Positions 23,340 through 33,288 are shown, counted from the first letter of the stretch. The stretch is DNA of 64,000 nucleotides from Oasisia sp. SBJ-2009 (GCA_964017155.1 OZ024867.1:9441525-9505524); one strand, 5' to 3'. The notes: generated by a model from the sequence alone, not told the origin. Program-made: numbers and translations.

Positions 23340-24735
23340 AGCATTCAAACGAACATCCTCAAAACTAGCGTACCAAAAAAGACCATCGTTTCGACCAATC
23401 ACGAAAGAGAAAGTACTGAAATAATTAAACCACCTATGCCACAGCCGGTATGAATAAAACTTATCGACGAGAAAGGATATGGATGAAAAATCTATATTAA
23501 GAATGGACCAATCTTAGCATTCCGTCTGAAAACAAAACCATGAAAATCCACGATATAATCTTGATAATTGCTCGAGAGATTGTTCAGGAGGACTACAACT
23601 GCATCGACATTACCTGCCTATCAGCATCATCGCGTCATTTGTTATAACTTAGGCTATTTACATTCGACAATGTCGTTGACATGAGGACAACCGCAAACAT
23701 ATGAGCTGAAGACGTGCGTAATCGCTGCAGACACTGAAACGGTGAAGTGAGCTCACGATTTGTCTTGGCAAGTACCAGTTGGAAAACACAAATAAAATCG
23801 CCCCGTGCCTAATTCTCATCCAAAGGTCGTAAAGCGGATTTCACTCCACCATGGTGTCAATGACTGGAATGTTATGTTTCATCTCAAAATACACATAACC
23901 GGTATGGCGCACTAAATATTTGCAAAGCTTACGGTCCTGGTTAAGGTTAGGATTATGAGTACGGTTAGTAAGTTATGGTTAGCAGGGTTAGTGTTAGTAA
24001 TAATCCCAAACAGACCATATCGCCAATATTTAGTGCACCACACCTGATAGATATTTTAAAGATGAAACATCACGCTAATCCCGAACATTATCATCTGCCT
24101 CGACGAAAGTTCTCACAAGTAAATACAACTTCGTTCAAAACGGTTGGATCCGATATAGACTCATGTTACCGTCTGAAATACAAATTGATTGTGATCAGTG
24201 TAGTGTCTGTCATCCGCAGAATATTTCGAGAGCAAGTTGTGAAATTTCTCTCCTGGATGATGACTATGTATGAATCGCGTAGCGCATATGCACGTGTTTA
24301 TGTAACACAGCACGTTCTTGAAATGGAAAACGATAAAATGCATCAACTCAAATGGCTGGTTTCGAACCTAGGCTACCAACACCAACATAGAAATATATTT
24401 CAATTTGAAAGACGAACCGTCTGCGTTCGATGATACCAACTATGTGCCCAACAACCGACCAATTTGACGATGTAGCAATGGCGTGACCCGGTACACTGCG
24501 AAACAAACTGTTCTAGTATGTTAACTGTGAAACCCGCCTCGGTAGCATGAAACATACGCAGAAAGACAAGAGTGAACTAGCGACGAGTAGCCATATTCTA
24601 TTGGGGTGACTATAATTACAGAACACCAGGATATGTCGAAAATATACTGAAGAGATATACGTGAGAAAGCCTTCAAGCGATAAGGAAGAACAACCGTCTT
24701 TGTCTCTCACAAAATCAATATCAGGAACGTCGACG
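23340..24735 (+). repeat. 1.4-kb diverged segment, copy 2 (pair at 17290-18700)
   Basis: Same order and orientation as copy 1, about 6.1 kb downstream. It carries the MITE at the same internal position and the SFKTVGSDIDSCYRLKYKL stretch. Indels differ between the copies (for example a CTGTTCTAGTATG stretch near 24508 only here). Confidence 0.75.
23905..24040. mobile_element. 136-bp MITE-like element, copy 2
   Basis: Same length as the copy at 17817 with the same ends (left TGGCGCACTAAATA, one change; right end reverse complement TGGTGCACTAAATA) and the same GTTAGGATTATGAG interior. The matching position within the larger duplicated segment means the MITE inserted before that segment duplicated. 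Confidence 0.65.
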
Positions 24736-25212
24736 TCACCGTAGACCAATACCTCCAACGGAGTGACCCCAGACATCGAAGCAATTAACGTTTTCGTTAA
24801 GCGATGGCAAACCGCCAAACACTCTTTACCAGTCCTTTTCTCCTGCAATACTTAGAGTAAAATAATATCCTCACGAGACTTAGAACTTTTAAATGTTTAT
24901 GCAAAATATTTGTAGCATTTAAACATTTAAACAACTTTCTAAGAGAGCATACGCCATGGCCAAGTACCCATGAGCGTCGTTGAATTTGTAACGTCCTGAA
25001 AGGCCCCCGTCTAGTATCTGGAAGAAGAAGATCTATTATCATGGCCATTCGAAGTAAGATTGATTCTTTCACACTTAAATATTCATGAGGTGCGACGAGA
25101 GTCTGTGTATTTTCATGTCTGTATAGTGTTTTTGACCATTGAATTACTTACGTATTGGATTATTTACGTATTGAATTACTTACGTATTGGATTACTTCAA
25201 ATAACTACTTTA
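24736..25212. other. no recognisable feature
   Basis: A short direct repeat (TTACTTACGTATTG) at about 25143-25195 precedes the satellite block. Nothing else is visible. Confidence 0.4.
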
Positions 25213-25423
25213 ACACTACTAACGAACTACTAGCGAACTACTAGCGAACTACTAGCGAACTACTAGCGAACTACTAGCGAACTACTAGCGAACTACTAGC
25301 GAACTACTAGCGAACTACTAGCGAACTACTAGCGAACTACTAGCGAACTACTAACGAACTAGTAACGAACTAGTAACGAACTAGTAACGAACTAGTAACG
25401 AACTAGTAACGAACTAGTAACGA
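25213..25423. repeat. 11-bp satellite, two successive variants
   Basis: About a dozen units of GAACTACTAGC are followed from about 25350 by units of GAACTAGTAAC. Each variant is nearly uniform within its own part. Confidence 0.95.
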
Positions 25424-25498
25424 ACGAACGAACGAACGAACGAACGAACGAACGAACGAACGAACGAACGAACGAACGAACGAACGAACGAACGAACT
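25424..25498. repeat. (GAAC)n tetramer block
   Basis: About 18 perfect GAAC units follow the 11-mer without a gap; GAAC is also the first four bases of the 11-mer. Confidence 0.95.
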
Positions 25499-25652
25499 GC
25501 CACTGCCACTGCCACTGCCACTGCCACTGCCACTGCCACTGCCACTGCCACTGCCACTGCCACTGCCACTGCCACTGCCACTGCCACTGCCACTGCCACT
25601 GCCACTGCCACTGCCACTGCCACTGCCACTGCCACTGCCACTGCCACTGCCA
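25499..25652. repeat. (TGCCAC)n hexamer block, about 26 units
   Basis: Perfect hexamer array. The (Ser-Gly)n and (Ala-Val)n frames on the minus strand are translations of the repeat. After it, short ACTAACTAGCTAGC-type simple repeats fade out by about 25750. Confidence 0.95.
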
Positions 25653-26821
25653 AGTACGACTGTCACAAAAGAACGAATCAACGAACTAGCAAACTAACTA
25701 GCTAGCTAACTGACAACTAACTAACAACTGCCAACTAACTAACAACTACCGCTACCGCTATCATTACTATAGCTAATAATAAAAAATACTAATACGACGT
25801 CTGTGGTACACATATTATTCACTATGTTTTACGTCTGAAAACGGACTACAACGTCACTGAAGAAAACTGTTAGTGTTATGAGCCCTACAGTTATATGCTG
25901 TTTCTCATTTCTATTTTATTTTAGATACCTCTGTAAATTGTACATATACAAAGCATTGTTATCTAACTAAGCAATTGTAATCATTTGCTAGATTCTAAGA
26001 GAATTTAATGTACTAATTATGTTGTTGTTGTTGTTATTGTTGCTGTTGTTGAGATTTGTGACATTTATTGTCTGTAATGTTATTCTAATGTTGGTGTTAC
26101 CGTTACTGTATTATGAACATGTGTTTATTATGGTCCCATTGAACGTGTTGAAGAAACCTAACAATATTTAACTGTCATTTAGTTGGGGTGGCTGTCACGA
26201 GAACGACAATGACAGTGATCTTAGTGACAGTCTAATCGACCCCTGTTTGGTTTATCTACTGCAATAATTCATAATTACTTATAATGAATTTTCTGCGATT
26301 TCTTACTTTATACACGTGTACGCAATTATTGCCATTTTAGTGGGCACTGCATGTATTACTAGCTTATTTATACTGTCACTTACTGCTGTCATTAGTCTAC
26401 TTACACATACCGCAGCACCCGCGCACTTTTCAGGTGCAATTCCTTGTCCTACGCCGGCAATAGCGGAGTCGGACAATACCTGAACTGTTGATAGATCATT
26501 GTTCGCCCATCCGTAGGAAACCGTGTACTAGCGACTCCATCCGATCCTATTTTCATTTGCATTGGCTACAGTGTTTCCTGGTGTGGATTATCTTCCGTGG
26601 GCGGTAATCGATTCATTTACTCTGAAAATGATACACAAGCCTCGATACTTAGCAGGCCTGCGTTAAATTGTAGGCTTCAATTTGTCAACAAAGTTTCATT
26701 TGTGTGTCACTGTAATATAAAATATATTACCCTGTTGATTAATGTTCATATTGCATCGGAATATAGCACTATAACGCACTCTGCACACGTTTCAATCCAA
26801 AATAATTGCTCTGAAAAGATG
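25653..26821. other. no recognisable feature beyond simple repeats
   Basis: TTGTTG-type triplets at 26021-26050 and an AT-rich background. 26,410-26,560 is locally CpG-richer, with no motif I can name. Confidence 0.4.
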
Positions 26822-27040
26822 GTAAGGGAACCAAACGATAAATTTGTCAAACGCATTAATCTGAATGTGTGTATATAGTGTGTGTGCTTGTGTACGTTGT
26901 GTGTCTATCTGCATGAGTGCATGCGTGTGTGTATGAGTAAAAGTGTGTGCTTGCGTGTGTAGGTTGCGTGTGTTGCAATTGGTGATCGCCAATGAATTAT
27001 AGCCATGTGAACCATTTTCGTGAATATGCGTGTTGTGTGT
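26822..27040 (-). repeat. duplicated segment R, partial copy 1
   Basis: Shares CAAACGCATTAATCTGAATG and TGTGAACCATTTTCGTGAAT blocks with 28005-28420 in the same order, separated by GT-rich repeat. It lacks the exon-like part of the full copies. Assigned to the minus strand because the exon-like block reads that way. Confidence 0.7.
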
Positions 27041-27081
27041 CTGAATATGTGAGAGTGTTTGTAAATTCGTGTGCGTGTGTG

Positions 27082-27085
27082 TATG

Positions 27086-27145
<60 letters not shown>

Positions 27146-27193
27146 ACAGAGAGAGAGAGAGGGACAGAGTGAGAGAGAGAGAGAGAGAGGGAC

Positions 27194-27236
<43 letters not shown>
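27082..27236. repeat. (TG)n then (GA)n compound microsatellite
   Basis: About 27 TG units are followed by (GA)n interrupted twice by GGGACAGAGTGA. Confidence 0.95.
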
Positions 27237-27242
<6 letters not shown>

Positions 27243-27337
27243 GAGACAGAAGAAAAAACAGAACGAGAGGCAGGTGTGTTAGTGTCCATGTGTGTGTATG
27301 TGTTCGTGTGTGCATCTGCGCTTTCTCCACATTTACA

Positions 27338-27344
<7 letters not shown>

Positions 27345-27379
<35 letters not shown>

Positions 27380-27566
27380 ACACCACACCCCCCACACACA
27401 CACATCACACACACACATACGCACACGCGCGCACACACACACACCACACACACACACCATACACATACGCACGCACACACACACACACCACACACACACC
27501 ATACACACACACACGCGCGCACACACACACCATACACACACGCACGCACACACATACGCACACACT
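27345..27566. repeat. CA-rich compound microsatellite
   Basis: (CA)n with ACC, ACG and CGCG interruptions in a quasi-regular order. All Thr/His frames here are repeat artefacts. Confidence 0.95.
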
Positions 27567-27833
27567 TCTATGACATGAGCTGGAACCATCCACAATCACA
27601 TACGCTCCGCCAAACCCACATGCGTTTAATATCTAACCCTTTAGGAACTGTGCATAGAAACAGGCATCAGGAAGATAATACATTATCTTGCTGCTTGAAT
27701 TCGCAATTTCATCTAGATCAAAATAACCAAATATGCTGTATAGGCAAAATCCCGCACAACAGACACGAGCTGTATTGTTGGGTCACGGTGACAACGCGAC
27801 GGTGAAAACACAAACGAATAAATGATTACTTAC

Positions 27834-27981
27834 CTTGGGGTACCCTTCGTTGGCGAGTCTGTTGCAGATGTCTGGACATTGTGATCTCTCCCTAAGGAAG
27901 ACTTTGCATCACGCCTCTCCACATATCTTCTATCGCCAAACTAACTTTCACGTCCATTTTCTTCAATCTCCATAACTCCGC
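27834..27981 (-). pseudogene. exon-like block, copy 2 (contains CPDICNRLA)
   Basis: On the minus strand the block lies between a possible acceptor (CCGGGAACCACACGTAG) and a canonical donor, CCCAAG|GTAAGT. Its 3' part reads VFLRERSQCPDICNRLANEG then YPK up to the donor. Compared with the copy at 29178, three third-position changes in the core (ATT/ATC, TGT/TGC, CTT/CTC) are silent in this frame. The 5' part has a 44-base insertion relative to the other copy and does not stay in the same frame, so this copy is probably broken. Family unknown. Confidence 0.4.
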
Positions 27982-28069
27982 CTACGTGTGGTTCCCGGAC
28001 AAAAGAAAACAAACGATATATGTGTCAAATAGCACTAATCGGAATGTGTTTGAGCGTGTGCGTGCATAG

Positions 28070-28114
<45 letters not shown>

Positions 28115-28272
28115 GGTGTGTGTTTGGGTGTGTGCAGTGTGTGCAGTGTGTGTTGTGTGTTGTGTGTTGTGTGTTGTGTTGTGTGGTGTGTGGTGTGTGG
28201 TGTGTGGTGTGTGGTGTGGTGGTGTGGTGGTGTGGTGCGTGCGTGCGTGTGTGCGTACGTGCGTGCGTGTGC

Positions 28273-28316
<44 letters not shown>
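28070..28316. repeat. (GT)n with TGTTGTG and GTGGT variants
   Basis: Pure GT, then TGTGTTG, GTGTGGT and GTGCGTGC sub-blocks, then pure GT again. Confidence 0.95.
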
Positions 28317-28319
<3 letters not shown>

Positions 28320-28559
28320 GGTGTAAGTGCGGGCTTGAATGTGTAGGTTGTGAGTGTTCACCAGTTAGTGATCACAAATGAATTTTAGCTATGTGAACCA
28401 TTTTCGTGAATATGCATGCTGAAAACACACACAATTGTGACATATCTATTTAAAGACTGTGATGACTGTAACAATAAAGACATGTCAAATGAGTTAATGA
28501 CACAGGCTAAAAACATGTACAACCATTGACATACATCTCATTTGTAAAACACAACCATT

Positions 28560-28646
28560 TGGTGTGTGTGTGTTTGTGTGTGTTTGTGTGTGTGCTGTGT
28601 GTGTGTGTTGTGTGTTGTGTGTTGTGTGTTGTGTGTTGTGTTGTGG

Positions 28647-28676
<30 letters not shown>
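28560..28676. repeat. (GT)n, (TGTGTTG)n and (TGCG)n microsatellite
   Basis: The same types of sub-block as at 28070, in a similar order, ending in (GTGC)n. Confidence 0.95.
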
Positions 28677-28677
<1 letters not shown>

Positions 28678-28681
28678 TTTC

Positions 28682-29470
28682 TCTATATCTCTATGGTATC
28701 AGCCGGAACCATCCACAAACATACAAGCATACACATTTCAAACGCACTAATCCGAAAGTGTGTTTATGTGTGCATGTGTATAGTGTGTGTGTGTATGTGT
28801 ATGTGTGTGTGCGTGCGTGTGTGCGCTTTCTTTATATTTTTGTATCATACACAACGCGCGGGCGCTCACGCACGCTCAAACTTTTATGAGATCAGTCGGA
28901 ACCAACCATAAACACACACGCGCATACGTTTCGCCAAACCTACACGTATGTAACATCTAACCCTGTCGGGACTGTGCATAGAAAAACAGGCATCTGGAAG
29001 ACATACATTATCTTGCTGCTTGTATTTGCATATTTCATCTAGATCAAAATAACCATATGCACTGTACAGGCAAATTCCAGTACAACACACACGCACGCAC
29101 GCACGCACGCACGCTATGTTGTTTGTTTACGTTGACAACGAGACAGTGAAAACACGAACGTATAAATTGTTGCTAACCTTGGGATCCCTTTCGATGGCAA
29201 GTCTGTTACAAATGTCTGGACATTGTGTTCTCTCTCCAAGGAAGACTGCATCAAGCCTCTCTTCAATCTGCGCAGCTCCGCCTACGTGTGGTTCCCGGAG
29301 AAAAGAAAGCAAGCGATATTTATGCCAAACGCATTATTCTGAATGTGTTTGTGTGTGAGAACGAAAGGGAGGTGCGTTTTTGTGTGCGCGTGCTTTCTCT
29401 AAATCTCTATTACACACACGCACGCACGCACGCAAGCACACACACAAATACGCACACACGCACACACACG
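28682..29470 (-). repeat. duplicated segment R, copy 3
   Basis: Includes two partial starts (GGTATCAGCCGGAACCATCC at 28695 and GAGATCAGTCGGAACCAACC at 28887), then the full collinear run TCTAACCCTGTCGGGACTGT, CATCTAGATCAAAATAACCA, the exon-like block and CCAAACGCATTATTCTGAAT. (ACGC)n tracts sit at 29090-29112 and 29416-29470. Confidence 0.75.
29178..29281 (-). pseudogene. exon-like block, copy 3 (contains CPDICNRLA)
   Basis: The minus strand reads REPHVGGAAQIEERLDAVFL, continuing GERTQCPDICNRLAIERDPK up to a weaker donor, AAG|GTTAGC. The frame is open across the whole block, upstream into the presumed intron as well. The same core peptide lies at the same place before a better donor in the copy at 27834. 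It could be a duplicated exon of a gene mostly outside the window, or part of a dispersed repeat that captured an exon. I do not recognise the family. Confidence 0.4.
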
Positions 29471-29857
29471 GTTTGGGAAATTATGCACATATTTGTTGTA
29501 ATATGAGTAGTATTTTTGAAAATATACAGTGATGTTTGCGTGTAACAGAAAGCATGCGTTCCTGTTTGCGTCTGCGCTTGTGATCATATATTAAAACAAA
29601 TTAATTAATTAATTGATACGTAGACCATTTAATGTAAATAACATGTAAATCTGTTGATTTAATGACCTCTGTTACAAGGCTAAAACGCTTTAATAACGAA
29701 TAAACAAGTATTGAGGCTGCGGTAAGATCTTTTTATGCAAAATAGTTTCCACAAACTTGACACCATGTACGGTCTTACTTTACACTGCTACCTATAGTGC
29801 TTGGTTCGTGAATTAACATCAGCAAAATGGAGTCGTTCACTACATACATGCACTGTT

Positions 29858-31128
29858 GACCAATACTCAATTGTTTCTGACAAACAACATGGCTTCCGCA
29901 GTAAAAACTCGACTGAAATCCAGTTAATACTCACAACACATGACCTATCCAAATCTCTAAATAATAAATCACAAGTAGACATGATCATAATAGATTTCTC
30001 AAAAGCATTCGACGCTGTCCCTCATAACCGGCTCCTCAACAAATTAAAAAGATATGGCATCAACAACAAAACACATGCCTGGATTTCTAAATTCCTCACA
30101 TGCCGTGAACAGAGAGTGGTGGTCAGTGGTGCACATTCCCCCTGGACCCATGTTGAGTCTCGTGTACCACAAGGCACGGTACTAGGCCCTCTTCTCTTCC
30201 TGATATACATCAACGATTTACCTAACAATATCCACTCCACCGTCCGTCCGTTTGCAGATGACTGTGTCCTGTATAGAGAAACTAACAACCAATTAGACTC
30301 ACAAGAACTACAGAAAAACCTAGACGAATTAACTAAATGGGAACATGACTGGCAAATGCACATTAACCCCGGCAAATGCTTTGTGATGAAACTAACTCAT
30401 GCAAGAAATATAAAACAATTTAATAATACCCTAGGAAACACAACACTACAAGAAACAGACAGCCACGCATACCTAGGAATATGCATAACCAAAGACTTAA
30501 ACTGGAACAAACATATACATCAGATAACAACCTCAGCAAACCGCACCCTAGCATTCATCAGACGCAACCGCCACTCATGCCCCATAAACATCAAAACAAC
30601 AGCCTACACAAACCTAGTTCGACCACTTTTTGAATACTCATCTTCGGTATGGGACCCCCCCCCCTCCACCCAGACCCTTATCAACCAAATCGAAATGGTT
30701 CAAAGACACGCAGCCCGTTTTTTTCTCAACGACTATACATCTAGAGAAGCGGGCTGTGTGTCAGAAATGCTAAACCAATTACACCTACATCAACTAAAAA
30801 CCAGACGAACAAACAGACGCCTCACCATACTCCACAAAGCCATTTATGGACACCTATCATTGCCTGTCAATAACCTCCTCCAGTGCAAACAAAAAAGCAT
30901 TCAACACTATCCATGCCAGTTAGAACTGCTATAAATATTCATATTTCCCTAGAACAATACGATACTGGAATTCCCTGCCAGATGCAATAGTTAAAATGTC
31001 TAAGCCACAACATTTTAAACAAGCGTTAATACATGACTAACAACCCAACAGCTTGCGCAGCAATGCGCACCCAACCCTGACCGTTTGACTCCACCAGGAG
31101 TGTTGACCGACAAGACAAGACAAGAGTT
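29858..31128 (+). mobile_element. 5'-truncated non-LTR retrotransposon (jockey/CR1 superfamily)
   Basis: RT homology begins abruptly at about 29861 with no endonuclease or ORF1, as expected when target-primed reverse transcription stops early. It runs through the RT and the C-terminal tail to a stop at 31038, a short 3'UTR, and a 3' tail of three GACAA units (31109-31125). No convincing target-site duplication is visible. Downstream (31155) a fragment of segment R resumes, so the element may have inserted in or near that segment. Confidence 0.85.
29861..31040 (+). pseudogene. LINE ORF2 reverse transcriptase fragment, C-terminus frameshifted
   Basis: Encodes an RT with the motifs in order, shown here as residues of the frame opening at 29801: QYSIVSDKQHGFR (21-33), motif A IIDFSKAFDAVPH (63-75, Asp65), motif B RVPQGTVLGPLLF (121-133), motif C FADD (151-154, Asp153/154), then INPGKCFVM (188-196) and SHAYLGICITKDLNWNKHI (221-239). 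The catalytic aspartates are intact. A run of ten C at 30655-30664 interrupts the SVWDP region without a frameshift. Near 30895-30905 the frame shifts, and the tail continues in another frame (YFPRTIRYWNSLPDAIVKM to TAA at 31038) with an extra TAG at 30921. It lacks the N-terminus, so it is not autonomous. Confidence 0.9.
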
Positions 31129-31154
31129 TGCTACTGTAACTTACGGATGAATGA

Positions 31155-31195
31155 CTTCTATGACATCAGCTGGAACCATCCAACCTTGTAATCTG
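31155..31195 (-). repeat. duplicated segment R, short fragment
   Basis: CTTCTATGACATCAGCTGGA followed by ACCATCCAACC repeats the start of the copies at 27566 and 28882 almost exactly. Confidence 0.7.
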
Positions 31196-31536
31196 GCGTA
31201 CATGCATACGTTCTAAGCACTTCCACTTTGTTGTGTTACTTTTGCAAAGGTTTCGTTGTATAAAGCATGTCCTGTTGTAATCCACCGTGAAGGTAATCCT
31301 CCGTGAAGAAAACACTCCTTGACAAACCACGCCAGACCAAACAGAAGTATCTGCGCATGTGCAGACAACATGTGACTACTGTCCCGACAGGTGTGTCTTG
31401 AATAGCATGTCGAAACAAAGGCCGGTGTGCTGGACGTGTTACGTAAGCTAGGTATGGGTAACTTGTGTTGTTAGTGTTTGGCGTGTGCGTACGCATGTTC
31501 CTGTTTGCGTATGGGCACTCTTTCTTGTGTCGTGGA

Positions 31537-31540
<4 letters not shown>
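31196..31540. other. no recognisable feature
   Basis: Mixed sequence leading into the microsatellite; no coding or repeat signal. Confidence 0.4.
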
Positions 31541-31628
<88 letters not shown>

Positions 31629-31683
31629 CGTGTGTGTGTGTGTGTGTGTGCTTGCGTGCGTGCGTGTGTGCGTGTGTGCGTGC

Positions 31684-31752
<69 letters not shown>
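31541..31752. repeat. (GT)n-(TA)n-(GT)n compound microsatellite
   Basis: About 33 GT units, about 12 TA units, a GT block with GCGTGC interruptions, then about 35 GT units. Alternating purine-pyrimidine sequence of this length favours Z-DNA, with the TA centre able to extrude a cruciform. Confidence 0.96.
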
Positions 31753-31755
<3 letters not shown>

Positions 31756-31846
31756 CCAAATTGTATACATAGACGGAAGTGAACGTGGCTGAATACGAGA
31801 TAAGAGATAGACATCACATATCATCACCTGGAAACCTTACGAAGGG

Positions 31847-32003
31847 AAACGATCTAAAGGAAGACTGGTGAGACGTTGGACAGGCGAGGTAGAACTGGAA
31901 GAGCCCCATCTGGCAGAGAATAGTGCAATACAGGAAGACGTGGAAACAGTATGCTGAGGCCTTCGCCCAACCACGGGACGCTATACCTGCACAATTATCA
32001 TAA
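31847..32003 (+). pseudogene. C-terminus of a second LINE type ORF2, frameshifted
   Basis: The first frame reads KRSKGRLVRRWTGEVEL; after a frameshift at about 31890, NWKSPIWQRIVQYRKTWKQY continues into AEAFAQPRDAIPAQLS and TAA at 32001. The RGRxxxRWxD...W...AQDR..W..YAEAFxQ pattern is the usual end of ORF2 in RTE-like and related LINEs. The 3' tail is ATGATGATGA passing into (TA)n. It differs from the jockey/CR1-type element at 29858, so at least two LINE families are present. Confidence 0.75.
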
Positions 32004-32010
32004 TGATGAT

Positions 32011-32025
32011 GATATATTATATATA

Positions 32026-32083
<58 letters not shown>
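32011..32083. repeat. (TA)n microsatellite
   Basis: Alternating TA with a TTTTA interruption near 32031. It probably grew from the LINE 3' tail just upstream. Confidence 0.97.
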
Positions 32084-32085
<2 letters not shown>

Positions 32086-32197
32086 TCCAATGTACACAAA
32101 ATACATTTGATTGCTGCACATTTATTAAGGTGTATGATGTATTGATAACACAATGTGCTTATTATTCAATATCTGCATGTGTCTGCACCCGCACGAT

Positions 32198-32208
32198 AGT
32201 GTGTGTGT

Positions 32209-32248
<40 letters not shown>

Positions 32249-32275
32249 ACGCGCGCGCGTGCGTGCGTGTGTGCA
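32198..32275. repeat. (GT)n then (GC)n/(TGCG)n microsatellite
   Basis: GT units with GGGTG, then GTACGCGCGCGCGTGCGTGC. Confidence 0.95.
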
Positions 32276-32560
32276 TGCGTCCGTTCCTAAACCACCACTG
32301 GAACTAACCAAAAAGTAAAATTTTACCAGGGATATTTAAGGCACAAAACATATTATATTTAGCCTCCACCTAAACTATAGAGAGTCAACCCACACGCACC
32401 CTTCTTCGGACGCTCATGTTTTCTGGGCTTGTTGCCAGTGTGTAGGGCACTATTGTTGTATGCTGATAATGTAAACCTACTCTGAATGTCAATGTATATA
32501 AACGTTTGTTGCCAGGTCGTAATACCGCCATGGCCGTTTTGTGATAGAAATGATAACAGT
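32276..32560. other. no recognisable feature
   Basis: Mixed sequence without a coding or repeat signal. Confidence 0.4.
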
Positions 32561-32800
32561 TGGGAATGGTGGTTACGTGGTAGAGTGCCGGACTATCAAT
32601 CGCGGGGATGGTGATTCAATCCCACCTGCCACCGTTTCGAAACTGAGGCAATTTCGTTCACCTCACATTGCCTGTGTCTGTCGGAAGAGACACTAAAAGC
32701 TGGTGGTCCCTGTCTGGTGTCTATGCCAGGGGAAGTAAAAGATCCCACACAAAGGGTAAATGTGTAACCTGTAGTAGACTCAATAATTCTAGAGAAGGAC
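32561..32800 (+). mobile_element. tRNA-derived SINE (plus strand)
   Basis: A tRNA-like head carries an A-box, TGGTTACGTGGTAGAGTGCC (about 32569-32589), and a B-box, GTGATTCAATCCC (32611-32623), at tRNA-like spacing. A body follows with GGAAGAGACACTAAAAGCTG and GTAAAAGATCCCACAC, of a type familiar from invertebrate SINEs. It differs from the SINE at 4330. The 3' end is uncertain. Confidence 0.65.
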
Positions 32801-32858
32801 AACTCTGAAAACCAAGCTCGACAATACTCTAGCTACAGACAGTACTTCGGCCTGTGTT

Positions 32859-33095
32859 ATGATGAGTCAGCGCTCCACGAAATCGCTAAGACGCGTCTCC
32901 CGAAAAGTCTACGATGACCTGAAACAATTGGACATTTGTTACGTAACAACAACACACAGAGGAACCACTGGCGGTCAGTGTCGTCTGCGAGCGCCAGAAC
33001 TAATTCCACCCATTGTAACAAGGTCGAGGAATTTTGTTGCTAAACAAACTGTTCTAAATAATGCCAACTTGATTATACTGACTTCAACGGAATAG
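32859..33095 (+). pseudogene. possible N-terminal fragment of a LINE ORF
   Basis: A 78-codon frame contains THRGTTGGQCRLRAPELIPP followed by a basic stretch. An RGxRGGxxxxR...IPxxIxxR pattern is common just before the endonuclease in some invertebrate LINE ORF2s. No endonuclease follows, and the next block is a degenerate repeat. This is a guess from a pattern; it could be a chance frame. Confidence 0.22.
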
Positions 33096-33103
33096 GGTAA
33101 TAG

Positions 33104-33288
33104 GTCTGATAATGTAATAATCGCCTGTTAATATATTAACTGCCTGATAATGTAACCTGATAATTTAATAACTGCCTGATAATGGAATATACTTGCTGCC
33201 TGATAAAGGCCCCTAATATTTTTATTGATAATGTAATAACGTGTTCCTGTCTGATAATGTAATATTTTTGGCCGATAATGTAACAACG
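33104..33288. repeat. degenerate CTGATAATGTAAT minisatellite
   Basis: About eight irregularly spaced copies of CTGATAATGTAAT(AACTGC) with indels. The spacing varies, so it is an old or fast-decaying tandem array. Confidence 0.7.

Larger units (their letters stand above)
27566..28430 (-). repeat. duplicated segment R, copy 2
   Basis: A mosaic of blocks shared with 28682-29470: CTATGACATGAGCTGGAACC (also at 28882 and 31158), a TCTAACCCT...ACTGTGCATAGAAA block, CATCTAGATCAAAATAACCA, the minus-strand exon-like block (27834-27981), and a CGCACTAATC-type block followed by GT repeats. Divergence from the other copy is moderate. Confidence 0.75.

Noticed and set aside
25403..25681. (Ser-Gly)n and (Ala-Val)n proteins on the minus strand
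   Set aside because: Pure products of the TGCCAC hexamer repeat.
29801..29860. Start of the RT protein at 29801
   Set aside because: The first 20 residues show no RT similarity and the homology begins abruptly at about 29861, so the upstream codons are chance read-through into flanking DNA.
32561..32640. A functional tRNA gene
   Set aside because: A and B boxes are present, but the cloverleaf cannot be completed and a SINE body follows directly.
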